DNA of 64,000 nucleotides from CAZNOG01 sp964574635 (GTDB taxonomy: Bacteria > Bacteroidota > Bacteroidia > Flavobacteriales_D > Cryomorphaceae). The notes under the pieces are model-generated. The model was not told the DNA's origin and did no database searches. It saw nothing but the letters and a program-made list of their open reading frames with translations. This document shows positions 51,982-60,657 of this stretch, piece by piece; positions within the stretch are counted from its first letter, which is position 1; each line of letters starts with the position of its first letter. The DNA is taken from assembly GCA_964574635.1 (NCBI GenBank), contig CAZNOG010000010.1:56266-120265 (forward strand), read 5' to 3'. Both the position numbers and the translations under genes were made by a program.

Positions 51982-53922
51982 TTAATCTCCACCTATTCCA
52001 TCCAACACCTGCAGCGCCAAATCCAGGCGCGTGCGCACGTCCATGTCGGAAACGGCGAGGTCCGATCGAAGCAAAATTTCCATGCCGCCCAGGTACTTAT
52101 CCGCCGTCAAAAATCCTTCCGTCGATTCCACGCCGGGAAAACGCCGTATTAATTCGTCAAACCAAAACCGCCGCCTCAGGCGTATGGCTTTTTTCCATAC
52201 CGCTTTATCGATGTCGGCCGCCGAAATACGCACGCTTCGAACGTCGGGATCATCATTCTCCTCTTCACCGGGGAAGGCGTCGCCCCATCGCCGTCGGTTT
52301 TTGAAAACTTCCACCTCCACCGGTCCGACGACGGCATCCACCTTGCGTTTGGCCTTCGATACGGTAGAGCGGTACGTCGTTTTCCTTTCGCCCTCCGCCG
52401 GTCGGATTCCGATTTGCGTCAGCGCCCTGCCCAGCTCGGCGATGTAGCTCGGGTTGTGCGATGCGTGGTAGACCAATTCCTCCACCGCCCGCAGGGGATG
52501 GTCCGGGTTCGAGTCGAACTTTCGCCGATCGGCGATCTGGTTTTCCTCGATTCGAAAAGGAAAATACCGCGCTCCCCGACCGATCAATTGGGCCTCGGCC
52601 ATGGTACTTTTGCGCATTTTCCCGCTCCCGCCACCCACGTCGTACAGCCTCACGATGTCAAACAAATTCAGTACGTCCCAACCCTCGTTCAGCATATCCA
52701 CGGCAAAAATTCCACGATAAGGATTTCCCGGCGCTTCCAGGTTGTTCACCACTTTTTGGTGCGCGTTCCCATCCGATTTGCTGTCGATCACCAGGAGTTT
52801 TTCCACCGAAAAAGCGTCGGAGAGTTCCACCGCCACATCCGCGAGGGTCATGCCCCGGCGTTCAAAATCGGCGAAAGCCTCCGCAACCCGATCTCCCTTT
52901 GCGCTGTTTTTCAAATGCATGAGTGTATTTTCGCACCCCGTCAGCCCACCCACAAAATCCTCAAAAAACCTCCTGCTTTCCGCGATCGTGCGCGATTTGA
53001 ACATCACCACGGGCTTTGCCGCCACACCGTGATCGGCAAACAATCGCTGCCTGTACACGCTGAGCACCGCCGCTTGCAGCGCCCGGTCGAAGGGCGGTAA
53101 ATCGCTCTGCAGCACCTTGATTTCCTTGGAGTATCCATCCCGCCGAAATTGCTTCAGGGAATAATCCATTATGATTTTGTCCCTGTACTTTTTCGCCACC
53201 TGAGGATGATCGAGGGGCGCCGTAGCGGTAAATTCCAACAACACGTTGCGGGCATGCGACCGAAACACCCTGTCCACGCTCTCTTCCCACGTGCGTGCGT
53301 CCGTAGGTTTTGGGTTTTTGTGGGTGTGACTCGATTTCTTGGTCGCGGCATTGATGTGGTGGGCCTCATCCGAGATGAATACCGTGGGATGCAGGGCGAA
53401 ATCTTCAATGGTCAACATGTTTTCCCTCGGCGTGGAAAGTTGGGAGTGAAGGCCTTGCACGGTGGTAAACAGGATGTTCACGCCTTGGGGATCGATGGCT
53501 TGGAAATTCGCCGTTTCGGCAATGCTCACCCGTTTGTCGTCGAGATAAAGCGGTGAGCGGAACAGGAATTTTTGGGATTGGGGGTTGAGGAAATTGTCCT
53601 TGGTTTTTTCGATGATGTTCGTGCTGTCCACCAAAAACACAAAACGTCGGTATCCCCGTCGGTACAATTGCAAAATGGCACCGCCCATGATCAGCGTTTT
53701 GCCGCTGCCCGTCGCCATGTGAAAAAGCAGTTGGTCGGGATGTTCTCCCTCACTCAAACGGCTCATGTAGAGTTCCAGTCTCCGCAAGGCTTCCCGCTGG
53801 TAGGGGCGAAGGGGAAATTTCAGGTTCAGCGCGTCGACGACCGCGCGGTGCGGCAAGTCTACACCCATGGCCGCCATTTCCGGTCGGGAGAACTCCTCCG
53901 CAAGCGTAGCCTTTCCCTTCAT
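51982..53922 (-). CDS. Type III restriction-like Res helicase subunit (short form)
   Basis: A 646-residue superfamily 2 helicase. Motif I MATGSGKT (~68-75), motif II ISDEAHH (~180), motif III EFTATAP (~235), motif VI AQLIGRGARYFPF (~440); the wording DEAHHINAATKK ... TWEESVDRVFRSHARNVLLEFTATA (read in segments) is typical of type III Res proteins. Res normally adds a PD-(D/E)xK nuclease C-terminal to the helicase (total ~900-1,000 residues); here ~190 residues follow motif VI and no D...ExK pattern is visible. The start ATG at 53922 overlaps the stop of the preceding gene (ATGA). A copy of the dispersed 15-bp motif lies in a variable linker after motif II. Confidence 0.88.
   Translation of the reverse strand: MKGKATLAEEFSRPEMAAMGVDLPHRAVVDALNLKFPLRPYQREALRRLELYMSRLSEGEHPDQLLFHMATGSGKTLIMGGAILQLYRRGYRRFVFLVDSTNIIEKTKDNFLNPQSQKFLFRSPLYLDDKRVSIAETANFQAIDPQGVNILFTTVQGLHSQLSTPRENMLTIEDFALHPTVFISDEAHHINAATKKSSHTHKNPKPTDARTWEESVDRVFRSHARNVLLEFTATAPLDHPQVAKKYRDKIIMDYSLKQFRRDGYSKEIKVLQSDLPPFDRALQAAVLSVYRQRLFADHGVAAKPVVMFKSRTIAESRRFFEDFVGGLTGCENTLMHLKNSAKGDRVAEAFADFERRGMTLADVAVELSDAFSVEKLLVIDSKSDGNAHQKVVNNLEAPGNPYRGIFAVDMLNEGWDVLNLFDIVRLYDVGGGSGKMRKSTMAEAQLIGRGARYFPFRIEENQIADRRKFDSNPDHPLRAVEELVYHASHNPSYIAELGRALTQIGIRPAEGERKTTYRSTVSKAKRKVDAVVGPVEVEVFKNRRRWGDAFPGEEENDDPDVRSVRISAADIDKAVWKKAIRLRRRFWFDELIRRFPGVESTEGFLTADKYLGGMEILLRSDLAVSDMDVRTRLDLALQVLDGIGGD
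53312..53326 (+). repeat. Dispersed 15-bp motif, copy F (antisense inside res)
   Basis: Exact GGGTTTTTGTGGGTG, extending to the 19-bp TTTTGGGTTTTTGTGGGTG shared with D and E. It encodes part of SHTHKNPKP in a linker of Res. Confidence 0.6.
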
Positions 53923-54521
53923 TTCAAAAAGCCCTTTTGTGCGAAGATGCAATCCGTTCCCCACAAGCGGTACAGCCGGGGAATGTCGATGATCAGAAAA
54001 CTCGACGAACCGTCGGTATTGAATTTTACCGGGCAGTACAGCTTTCCCTCCGTGGTCCGGCCGTAGGATTCTCCCTTTTCATCCACGAGGATCAAACGCT
54101 TTCTGACTTTCTCCCGAAAGAGGTCCAAATCCAAGATCACCCATTTGAGAAACCCCGTCAGGCTGTCCCTCTCGGTCCGCCGTTTGGATCCGTTGGTGAT
54201 TCCGTACACCAAGTACCGCGCTTTGATTTTGTGGTACTCCGATTTGACGCGTTCCGCCACGGTGCTGTTGTCGCGTCGGTAGCGAAGGGTGGCGTCGGAA
54301 TATTTTGCGTACTCCCTTCCGCGAAACCGCTCTTGCACGCCCACGATGTTGCCGTCGTGGAGCTCCATCTGGTAATCCACACCGTGGTGGAGGTCTTGAT
54401 ACTCCAATTCTTCCGCGTCGATGGGTACCGTGCTCCAGTTCAGCGGGGCGTAGATGAGGGGTTCGGCCAAATGGCCGTGGACGTAATCGGTAAACCGCCG
54501 GTCGCTGTAGTAGGAGGCCAT
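53919..54521 (-). CDS. Middle protein of the type III-like R-M operon (possible nuclease)
   Basis: A 200-residue protein that overlaps the mod stop by one base (TGATG) and the res start by four (ATGA). No family was recognised by name. Residues ~40-70 read LEYQDLHHGVDYQMELHDGN and VGVQERFRGREY: an Asp (D49) followed 14 residues later by Q63-x-R65 on a strand, which resembles the core of PD-(D/E)xK nucleases in which E/K are replaced by Q/R. The rest (TLRYRRDNSTVAERVKSEY, KARYLVYGITN, VILDLDLFREKVRKR) is alpha/beta. It may supply the DNA-cleaving activity missing from the short Res. GTG at 54524 is an alternative start. Confidence 0.6.
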   Translation of the reverse strand: MASYYSDRRFTDYVHGHLAEPLIYAPLNWSTVPIDAEELEYQDLHHGVDYQMELHDGNIVGVQERFRGREYAKYSDATLRYRRDNSTVAERVKSEYHKIKARYLVYGITNGSKRRTERDSLTGFLKWVILDLDLFREKVRKRLILVDEKGESYGRTTEGKLYCPVKFNTDGSSSFLIIDIPRLYRLWGTDCIFAQKGFLK

Positions 54522-56512
54522 CACGAGTAAAATTCATCCGTCAATCGCCGATCCACGTCGGAAATTCCGCTGTCCGGATCGTCCATCTGGGCGCGGGAGA
54601 CGTAGAAGTCGTTGAATTCGATCATTTCCGCCAGCGCACGGCGCATGTCGTCGAGATCGAGGGCTTCGAAATCCTTCGCGTACTTGCGGAGAATCTTCCC
54701 GTCCAGTTCGTAGCGCTGGTCACCGCGCTCCACGAGGGAGGCGTACAGTGAAACCAGCGTTTCGCGGTCGGAGGCGGAGGTGATTGCTTTCATGTAGGAC
54801 GCGTTTTGCTTGGCCAGCTCACAGGTCAGGAATGTTCCCCCGCCTTTCCAGTTCACCCGTTTGGAAATGCCCGTCGCCTCTCCGCGCACCACCCCCAAAA
54901 GTCTGAGGGTGGCGTCGTTTTCGCCGTAGTCCATCTGCTCGATTCCGATGTATCGGCGATTGGTTTTGTGAGCCACCGCGGCGGTCGTTCCGCTGCCCAG
55001 ATGGTAATCCAGAACCAAATCGCCCGGTTCGCTACCCATCTCCAAAATGCGGTGAAGCAGCTTTTCGGGTTTCTTTCCGTTGGAAAATTTCACGCCGCCC
55101 TCCCGGGAAGGAGTGGTCCCGATGTCGGTCCACAAGTCGCTCGCCAGCACGCCGAATCCCCGGCCTTTATCATCTTCGATCACGCGCTCGGCCAAGGAAA
55201 CCAAGGTGCCGCCGTCGTAAACCGGCGTGCGGACCCCGGCGGAATTCACGTAAAATTCCACCCGACCTGTGCCCACGGTCGAAGCGGCGAAGGCCTTGAA
55301 TTTCGCTCCGGCTTTTTTGATGTTCTTTTCCAAGGAGTACATCTCCTCGGGATGGGCGAGGGCGTATTTTTCCAATGCTTTCCCGGCCCTTTGGTTGCGC
55401 TCGGCCGCCGAGCCCCCTTTCGCTGCGGCGTCTTTCTTGAATTTCTTCAGCAAATCCATCACCTCGTATCCCCCCTTTGTTTTCCGAAGTCGGTATTTGT
55501 AATTCAGGTTGTAAGGCGCCCGCGTATAAAATGGCTTGAATCGAAAGGCCGGGGTTTTGGAATAGAACAATATGTATTCCTTCACTTTGAAAAGCCGCTC
55601 CCCGCGCTTCACGTTGATGGCGTTCACACCACTTTCAGTTCCCGATTTCAGCACGATGGCTTCCCGAAAGTTGTCCCTCCCGAAAACTTCGTCGCAGAGC
55701 ACCTTGAGGTAGGCGAATTCCGAATCGTCTACCTGTATGAAGATCGCCCCGTCTTCCCGCAACAGTTCCCTCGCGATTTCCAATCGGTTTTTCATGAAGG
55801 TGAGCCACGTCGAATGTCCGAATCGGTCGTTGTACAAAAAGGCGTCGCTGCCGGTGTTGTACGGTGGGTCGATGTAGATGAGCTTCACCGCACCGCGGTG
55901 GGATGCGGCGAGGGAGTGCAAGGCGATCAGGTTGTTGCCGCGGATGAGAATATTGTCGGTGCGCGAAACCGTTTCGGCGGCTTTGCAACCGTCGGCGTCC
56001 CATCGCTTCCAGTTCACCAATGCCTTGGGCTCAAAAAGCCGATCGATTTCGTTGGCGTCCACCTCCGTGTGGAGGAACCGCTCTTTCCGCGATCGGTCTT
56101 CCTTGGTTTGACCGCCCTCCAATACCGAGTCCTTGTACGGCCACACGAGTACGACGTGATTTGGGATTTTGGGGGTTATGGCGTCGAATGACAATCCGAT
56201 CTTGTTCTTGAACAACGTATACCCATCGCGATTCCCCTGGCCGCGCTCCAAGATTTGCAGGAATTTTCCTTTGTCGAAAACCGCAACCGAACCTACCCGC
56301 GTGAAAAATCGCTCGGAAATTTCAGGATCGCCGAGTAACAGCTCGAGCAATCGCGGGTCGTTCCCACGGCAGGCGTCCCTCACCGCCACGAGGTTCAGAC
56401 TGCCGTTCAAGTGGAACTTCTCCTCTCGCAACAACAGGGCCCACAATTCTTCCGCGAGTGATCGTCGGGAATCGCGCATTTTCACCGGCGGTGTTTTTGG
56501 GGGTGTGTTCAT
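54521..56512 (-). CDS. Type III Mod-like DNA N6-adenine methyltransferase
   Basis: A 663-residue beta-class methyltransferase. Motif IV DPPYNTG (Asp ~214) precedes the SAM-binding motif I (VLDYHLGSGTTAAVA, ~500), as in type III Mod proteins. Other conserved parts are RGNNLIALHSL, TWLTFMKNRLEIARELLREDGAIFIQVDDSE (read in segments), DIGTTPSREGGVKFSNGKKPE and RRYIGIEQMDYGE. The variable stretch between ~300 and ~440 is the likely target-recognition domain. It methylates adenine in the recognition site and guides the cognate restriction complex. The start at 56512 follows an inverted repeat and a near-match -7 box. Confidence 0.93.
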   Translation of the reverse strand: MNTPPKTPPVKMRDSRRSLAEELWALLLREEKFHLNGSLNLVAVRDACRGNDPRLLELLLGDPEISERFFTRVGSVAVFDKGKFLQILERGQGNRDGYTLFKNKIGLSFDAITPKIPNHVVLVWPYKDSVLEGGQTKEDRSRKERFLHTEVDANEIDRLFEPKALVNWKRWDADGCKAAETVSRTDNILIRGNNLIALHSLAASHRGAVKLIYIDPPYNTGSDAFLYNDRFGHSTWLTFMKNRLEIARELLREDGAIFIQVDDSEFAYLKVLCDEVFGRDNFREAIVLKSGTESGVNAINVKRGERLFKVKEYILFYSKTPAFRFKPFYTRAPYNLNYKYRLRKTKGGYEVMDLLKKFKKDAAAKGGSAAERNQRAGKALEKYALAHPEEMYSLEKNIKKAGAKFKAFAASTVGTGRVEFYVNSAGVRTPVYDGGTLVSLAERVIEDDKGRGFGVLASDLWTDIGTTPSREGGVKFSNGKKPEKLLHRILEMGSEPGDLVLDYHLGSGTTAAVAHKTNRRYIGIEQMDYGENDATLRLLGVVRGEATGISKRVNWKGGGTFLTCELAKQNASYMKAITSASDRETLVSLYASLVERGDQRYELDGKILRKYAKDFEALDLDDMRRALAEMIEFNDFYVSRAQMDDPDSGISDVDRRLTDEFYS

Positions 56513-56519
56513 CCGATGG

Positions 56520-56549
56520 TCGTCAAGGGGATTCGGGCTCGCTTGACGA
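56520..56549. promoter_or_regulatory. Inverted repeat over the predicted mod transcription start
   Basis: TCGTCAAG / CTTGACGA, perfect 8-bp arms 14 bp apart, 8 bp upstream of the mod ATG and directly downstream of the -7-like box. The position suits an operator that would block transcription of the restriction operon. Confidence 0.5.
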
Positions 56550-56553
56550 TTGG

Positions 56554-56561
56554 CTAAAATA
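56554..56561 (-). promoter_or_regulatory. -7-like box of the type III R-M operon
   Basis: Minus-strand TATTTTAG, one mismatch to TAnnTTTG, ~42 bp upstream of the mod start. Confidence 0.45.
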
Positions 56562-56645
56562 AGGCAAGTTTACGTTTTCATCCACTTGTAGCCCCGGTGC
56601 CCGGAAAGTCCTTCTGTTCTTTGCCTCTCGTCGGATTCGGGGACT

Positions 56646-56653
56646 TACCTTTG
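56646..56653 (+). promoter_or_regulatory. -7 box of the gene divergent from mod
   Basis: TACCTTTG, exact TAnnTTTG, 17 bp before the ATG at 56670; it also rules out the TTG at 56655 as a likely start. Confidence 0.6.
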
Positions 56654-56669
56654 TTTGAAACCCATCGGC

Positions 56670-57428
56670 ATGAAAAATTCCCACGGCCATCCCGGACATT
56701 CACTTGAAATCTTCGACGGAGTGCGAGGAATTTTGAATTTGCCGAGCCGAATAAGTGCGGAGTGGGAGGGTGAACGAAAACTCTGGTCCGGACTACTGCT
56801 GACGAATCTTTCGAGGGAAGACTTCGAAGTTTTGTACGCCGCGGTTTGGGTACATGGTGCGCTTGGAGCCGAAGGGTACGGGCCGGCGTTCGACCATCCC
56901 TTGCTCCGAAGGGCGGCGAAAATCGGATTTCCCACCGCCGAGGAGGAAAATTCCCTAGCCGCGGAATGTCGACAGGTGGCTCGATGGGCGGAAGAAACCG
57001 GGGTGAGTTACCCATCTCTTCCTCTGTGGTTCTTGCCGATTGCGGTGAAGGGGTACGCACTCTATTCCGATTTGGATTCCGAAGCGGAGGTCGTGAAGCG
57101 TGTAGCGCGATTCTACGGATGGAATTTCGGCGAGCTTCGGGGTGGGGAAGAGGTTTGCTACGCCGAAGCGCCGGGAATGAGGCCGGGGTTCCGCACCCGC
57201 TTCGATCACCGCGACTTGGCGGATTTCGCTTTGTCCCGCATGATTTCACGAGACTTCGCTATAAAGTGGGAAAAAGATCCCGAAACCATGAACCGCTACT
57301 TGCCTGAAGAGGACGTCTTCGAAAAATGGGTTGAATCGGGACGGGAGTTCAGGAATGGAATCGGCGGATCCGCCGCGGAGAACTCGAGGTTGTGGGAGGA
57401 ATTGCGTGGGATTTCAATCCCCGCGTGA
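56670..57428 (+). CDS. Protein of unknown function between the R-M and CHAT operons
   Basis: A 252-residue cytoplasmic protein with no signal or membrane segment and no recognised family. It is rich in Trp, Arg and Glu and mostly helical (SREDFEVLYAAVWVHGALGA, LAAECRQVARWAEETGVSYP, AEVVKRVARFYGWNF, HRDLADFALSRMISRDFAIKW, EDVFEKWVESGREFRNG). It is divergent from the type III mod gene (158 bp between starts, with an operator-like repeat in between), and its stop overlaps by 15 bp the 3' end of the CHAT gene. Its codon use is similar to its neighbours. It could belong to the defence locus or be unrelated. Confidence 0.6.
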   Translation: MKNSHGHPGHSLEIFDGVRGILNLPSRISAEWEGERKLWSGLLLTNLSREDFEVLYAAVWVHGALGAEGYGPAFDHPLLRRAAKIGFPTAEEENSLAAECRQVARWAEETGVSYPSLPLWFLPIAVKGYALYSDLDSEAEVVKRVARFYGWNFGELRGGEEVCYAEAPGMRPGFRTRFDHRDLADFALSRMISRDFAIKWEKDPETMNRYLPEEDVFEKWVESGREFRNGIGGSAAENSRLWEELRGISIPA

Positions 57429-60400
57429 GAGTTCCGATTCACCTGATTTGGATCGCTTTCGATACATCGACACGGCGACCACGAGCACGAAGAGGAATCC
57501 ACCGGATGAAATCCACAGCCAATGGTCGTTACGGTTTTCGACCAAAGGCTCGCCGTCGCCCATAAGCACCAGGCCGGCCCAGAAGTACGGCGATTGAAGG
57601 TAGGGGTCGGCTGTTTTCAAAAAATCGATCTTGGCTTGCCTCAAGGCTCTGTCTTTGCGCTCGCCCCTCTTGAGCCTCCTCATGAAATTCTCCGTAATCT
57701 CGGCTGAAGACTTTTCGTCGATTTCCCACAACGACATGACGATATTGGGTGTGCCCGCGTAGGCGAAACCGTGCGCCAAGGAATAAATGCCCTCGCTCGG
57801 ACTCGCTTTCCCGCTCCCCGTGGCACAAGCCGTGAGAATGGCCAATCCCGCGTTGAGTTGCAGCCTGTAGATTTCGTAGACGTATAAGCTGCCGTCGTCT
57901 TCCGCGAGGTCGACGGATGGCGATTTGGACATGACCAAGCGCGACAACATCGGCGATTCTTTGTTCAACTCCGCGTGGGTGCCGAAAAACAAGATGTCCG
58001 AATCGACCATTTCCATTCGCAGATTGGCTTCCGTGGCCATGTCTTCGAGGAGCCCCTTTCCCAGAAAGAGCCCGGCGATGTTCTTGGCGGTCTCTACCGC
58101 GAAGGGCTGCCGAATCAGATTCAGGTAATCCGTATCGAAAAATGCGGAGTCGCCGGTTTGACGTGCGTACTCTTTTTTCATCCCTTCCGAAAACCCCGGT
58201 GCCACGGCGAGCACACGGTACTTGCGTCGTGGGGTATGCTTGCGTTTGAACTCCACGGCGGCGTTTGCCGACAACTGGTAGGAAATGACGTACTCTTCGA
58301 GCAGGTACCTGCCTTCGTCATTCTTCAACGCCTCGAAATTCAGGGTGAACAGAGGCCCCGCGGGGATGATGACCAGTTCTTCGCCAACCACAAGATGCTC
58401 CAAGGGTTTGAAAATACTCCGGTACAGCTTTTTCTCGAGGGTCTCGTACGCTTCCCGATCGTTGACGGCGATGGCGCGGTTGTATGCTTCCACGGTTTCC
58501 CCGAGATCGGGGACCTCCAATTTCACCACGGCTTCGGCGTCGCGACTCACCACCAAGGCGAACAGGTTGTTTCGGGAAGAAATGTACTCGATCACGGTGT
58601 TGTCGTCGGTGACCAACTCCCTTTTCACTTCCGTCAGGCCCACCGTGGGTATGTCGTGTATTTTCTCGTAGTACTCGGGGTATTCCGAACGGATGTGCGC
58701 GGTAAGGACTTTGTATTCCTCCTCGAATTGGTGGACATCTTCTTCGTTTTCCGGCGTTTCCAGTCCACTCAGTTTTTTGATCAGAAAGCGTTCCCTCGCG
58801 ATCAGTGAATCGGGGATTCCCTCGAACTTCGTCGACGACAGTCTATGGAGTTGGTATCTGATCATCAGTGATTTGTTCTCCTCCGAAAGGTCGAGCAGCG
58901 CTTCGATATAGCTCCGGTCGGGGTCTTCGGCGTACAAGGCATAGTTGATTTCCGAAGTCAGGTCAAAAATCTCATGGTGCAAATCGTAGAGCATGCTTCG
59001 GTCGTTGTCGCTCATGATGCCCCTCCGTGAGGTGGCCAGATTCTCGATGGCCCTGTTCAGAAAATCGAGGGCCTTTTTCTTAGAAGCCGCTCCATCGTCG
59101 CGTTGGAGTTCACACAAGGCCCTTTCGTGATATGCTTCGGGGAGGTACCTGACGAAAACCGGATTGTGCACGCCGTTCACTTGGTTTTCCAACTGATCTT
59201 CGATCACGGCGATGGCTTTGTCGGCGTACCGTATGGCTTCATCAAGCCGGTTTTCCATCCGCGCCAGTTTTGCCCGGTCGGAATAGATCCTGCTGCGGAT
59301 GGGGTCGGTGGGGGGACGCGTACGATCGACGAGGGTTTCGGCCAAATCGAGGTCTTTCTCGGCAAAATGGGCGTTGCCGGCTCCGAGATTCGACTCCGCC
59401 CGAAGCAGAAACAAACCGGGCAAGTCTTGCGCGTTTTCGGTCGAGCTGATCTTGAGCATTACGGAGATGGCGGTATCCAATTCGGTGACGGCCAAATCGA
59501 AGTTTTCCCTTTTGATCGCCAATTCGGCGAGGTTACGGTGGGCGTTGGCCACGAAAATATTTTCCGGACCGTAGTGTGCCCTCGTGCGTTTGGCGAATTC
59601 CGAAAAGTGGATTTCGGCGCGGTCCATGTTCCCGATCAGGAGGTTGAGCATTCCGCGCAATTCCTGATCGTGCCAATTGTATGGGTCTTCGGGTTCGAGC
59701 ACCTGCGATTTGATTTCGTTGCGAAGGTCAATGAGTTTCTTGGCGCGGGAATAATCGCCCATGGTGATGTATGCGGCGCTCAAGTTGCGGTAACCCGACA
59801 AGAGGAGTCTGCGCTGGTGGTCGCGGTCCCAAACTTCGATCGCTTCGTTTGCGGCCAGTATCCTCGTTTTGATCATCTTTTCGTAGTAATCACGGGCGGT
59901 GATAAGGTCACCCACCGATTCGGCGATCAGTGCGAGGTTGTTGTAGCAATTGGCGAGGTTTCCGTTGATTTTCGATTCGACTTCTATGCGCGGAATGTGC
60001 TGAAGGCTGCTGTGGTAGGCCGCTTTGGCACCTTCGAGATCGCCGATGCGAAATAGGGCGGCGCCCAGTGCGTTGTACGTCTCCACGGTTCGATTCACCA
60101 CCGAAAAATCGTCTTCGGCGAGGGGCTCAAGGGCGCGCCTGAAGTATTCCACGGCTAAATTACCCTTGCCCAAGCTGAGGTAGTCGTACCCCAAATTGTA
60201 CAGTGCCTGTGATCGCATGGAGACGGTAGACTTGGAATAGCGGTCGCACAATTCCAAGTAGCGCGTATCGGCTTCGATGCACTTTTCCGGACGACCCGTT
60301 TCCCAATAAATCCACGAAAGGTCGTTGACTGCGATGAGTATATGCGTGGTATCCGGGTCGGTTCTCTCAATTCCGTCCACAAGGTCTTCCATGCGTCGGA

Positions 60401-60656
60401 TTCCGGATTCCGGCCCATTGACTTTCCATTCCGATCGGGCGATTTTGTACGCGTAGAGGTAGAGCGAATCCGTTTGGTCGGTGGCCTCGAGGTAGGCGAG
60501 GTGGTCGTTTAGAAGTTCCAAGGCCTTCTCGTACCGGTCGGCCTCGAAGTGAAGTACGATGAGTGAATCGCGGAAGGCCCATTCCGTGGAATCTTGTGCT
60601 TGTGCCGGGATTATCGCCCGGAGCAGGACGATCAGAAGAAGCCACGCGCGGTTCAC
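57414..60656 (-). CDS. TPR-CHAT (caspase-like) protein with C-terminal membrane anchor
   Basis: A 1,080-residue protein. A signal peptide (MNRAWLLLIVLLRAI, ends PAQAQ) is followed by ~12 TPR-type helix pairs (residues ~25-560: YEKALELLNDHLAYLEA, ALYNLGYDYLSLGKGNLAVEYF and others, read in segments), a linker, and a CHAT domain (~790-1,040) with the probable catalytic His in FFGTHAELN (~893) and Cys in ILTACATGSG (~943); the SEGIYSLAHGFAYAGTPNIVMSLWEIDE block is diagnostic. One membrane helix (~1,048-1,066, WISSGGFLFVLVVAVSMYRKR) ends the protein, so CHAT should face the periplasm. CHAT proteins are predicted proteases. It starts with GTG one base after the TGA of the TPR membrane gene. Confidence 0.9.
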   Translation of the reverse strand: MNRAWLLLIVLLRAIIPAQAQDSTEWAFRDSLIVLHFEADRYEKALELLNDHLAYLEATDQTDSLYLYAYKIARSEWKVNGPESGIRRMEDLVDGIERTDPDTTHILIAVNDLSWIYWETGRPEKCIEADTRYLELCDRYSKSTVSMRSQALYNLGYDYLSLGKGNLAVEYFRRALEPLAEDDFSVVNRTVETYNALGAALFRIGDLEGAKAAYHSSLQHIPRIEVESKINGNLANCYNNLALIAESVGDLITARDYYEKMIKTRILAANEAIEVWDRDHQRRLLLSGYRNLSAAYITMGDYSRAKKLIDLRNEIKSQVLEPEDPYNWHDQELRGMLNLLIGNMDRAEIHFSEFAKRTRAHYGPENIFVANAHRNLAELAIKRENFDLAVTELDTAISVMLKISSTENAQDLPGLFLLRAESNLGAGNAHFAEKDLDLAETLVDRTRPPTDPIRSRIYSDRAKLARMENRLDEAIRYADKAIAVIEDQLENQVNGVHNPVFVRYLPEAYHERALCELQRDDGAASKKKALDFLNRAIENLATSRRGIMSDNDRSMLYDLHHEIFDLTSEINYALYAEDPDRSYIEALLDLSEENKSLMIRYQLHRLSSTKFEGIPDSLIARERFLIKKLSGLETPENEEDVHQFEEEYKVLTAHIRSEYPEYYEKIHDIPTVGLTEVKRELVTDDNTVIEYISSRNNLFALVVSRDAEAVVKLEVPDLGETVEAYNRAIAVNDREAYETLEKKLYRSIFKPLEHLVVGEELVIIPAGPLFTLNFEALKNDEGRYLLEEYVISYQLSANAAVEFKRKHTPRRKYRVLAVAPGFSEGMKKEYARQTGDSAFFDTDYLNLIRQPFAVETAKNIAGLFLGKGLLEDMATEANLRMEMVDSDILFFGTHAELNKESPMLSRLVMSKSPSVDLAEDDGSLYVYEIYRLQLNAGLAILTACATGSGKASPSEGIYSLAHGFAYAGTPNIVMSLWEIDEKSSAEITENFMRRLKRGERKDRALRQAKIDFLKTADPYLQSPYFWAGLVLMGDGEPLVENRNDHWLWISSGGFLFVLVVAVSMYRKRSKSGESELSRGD

Positions 60657-60657
60657 G

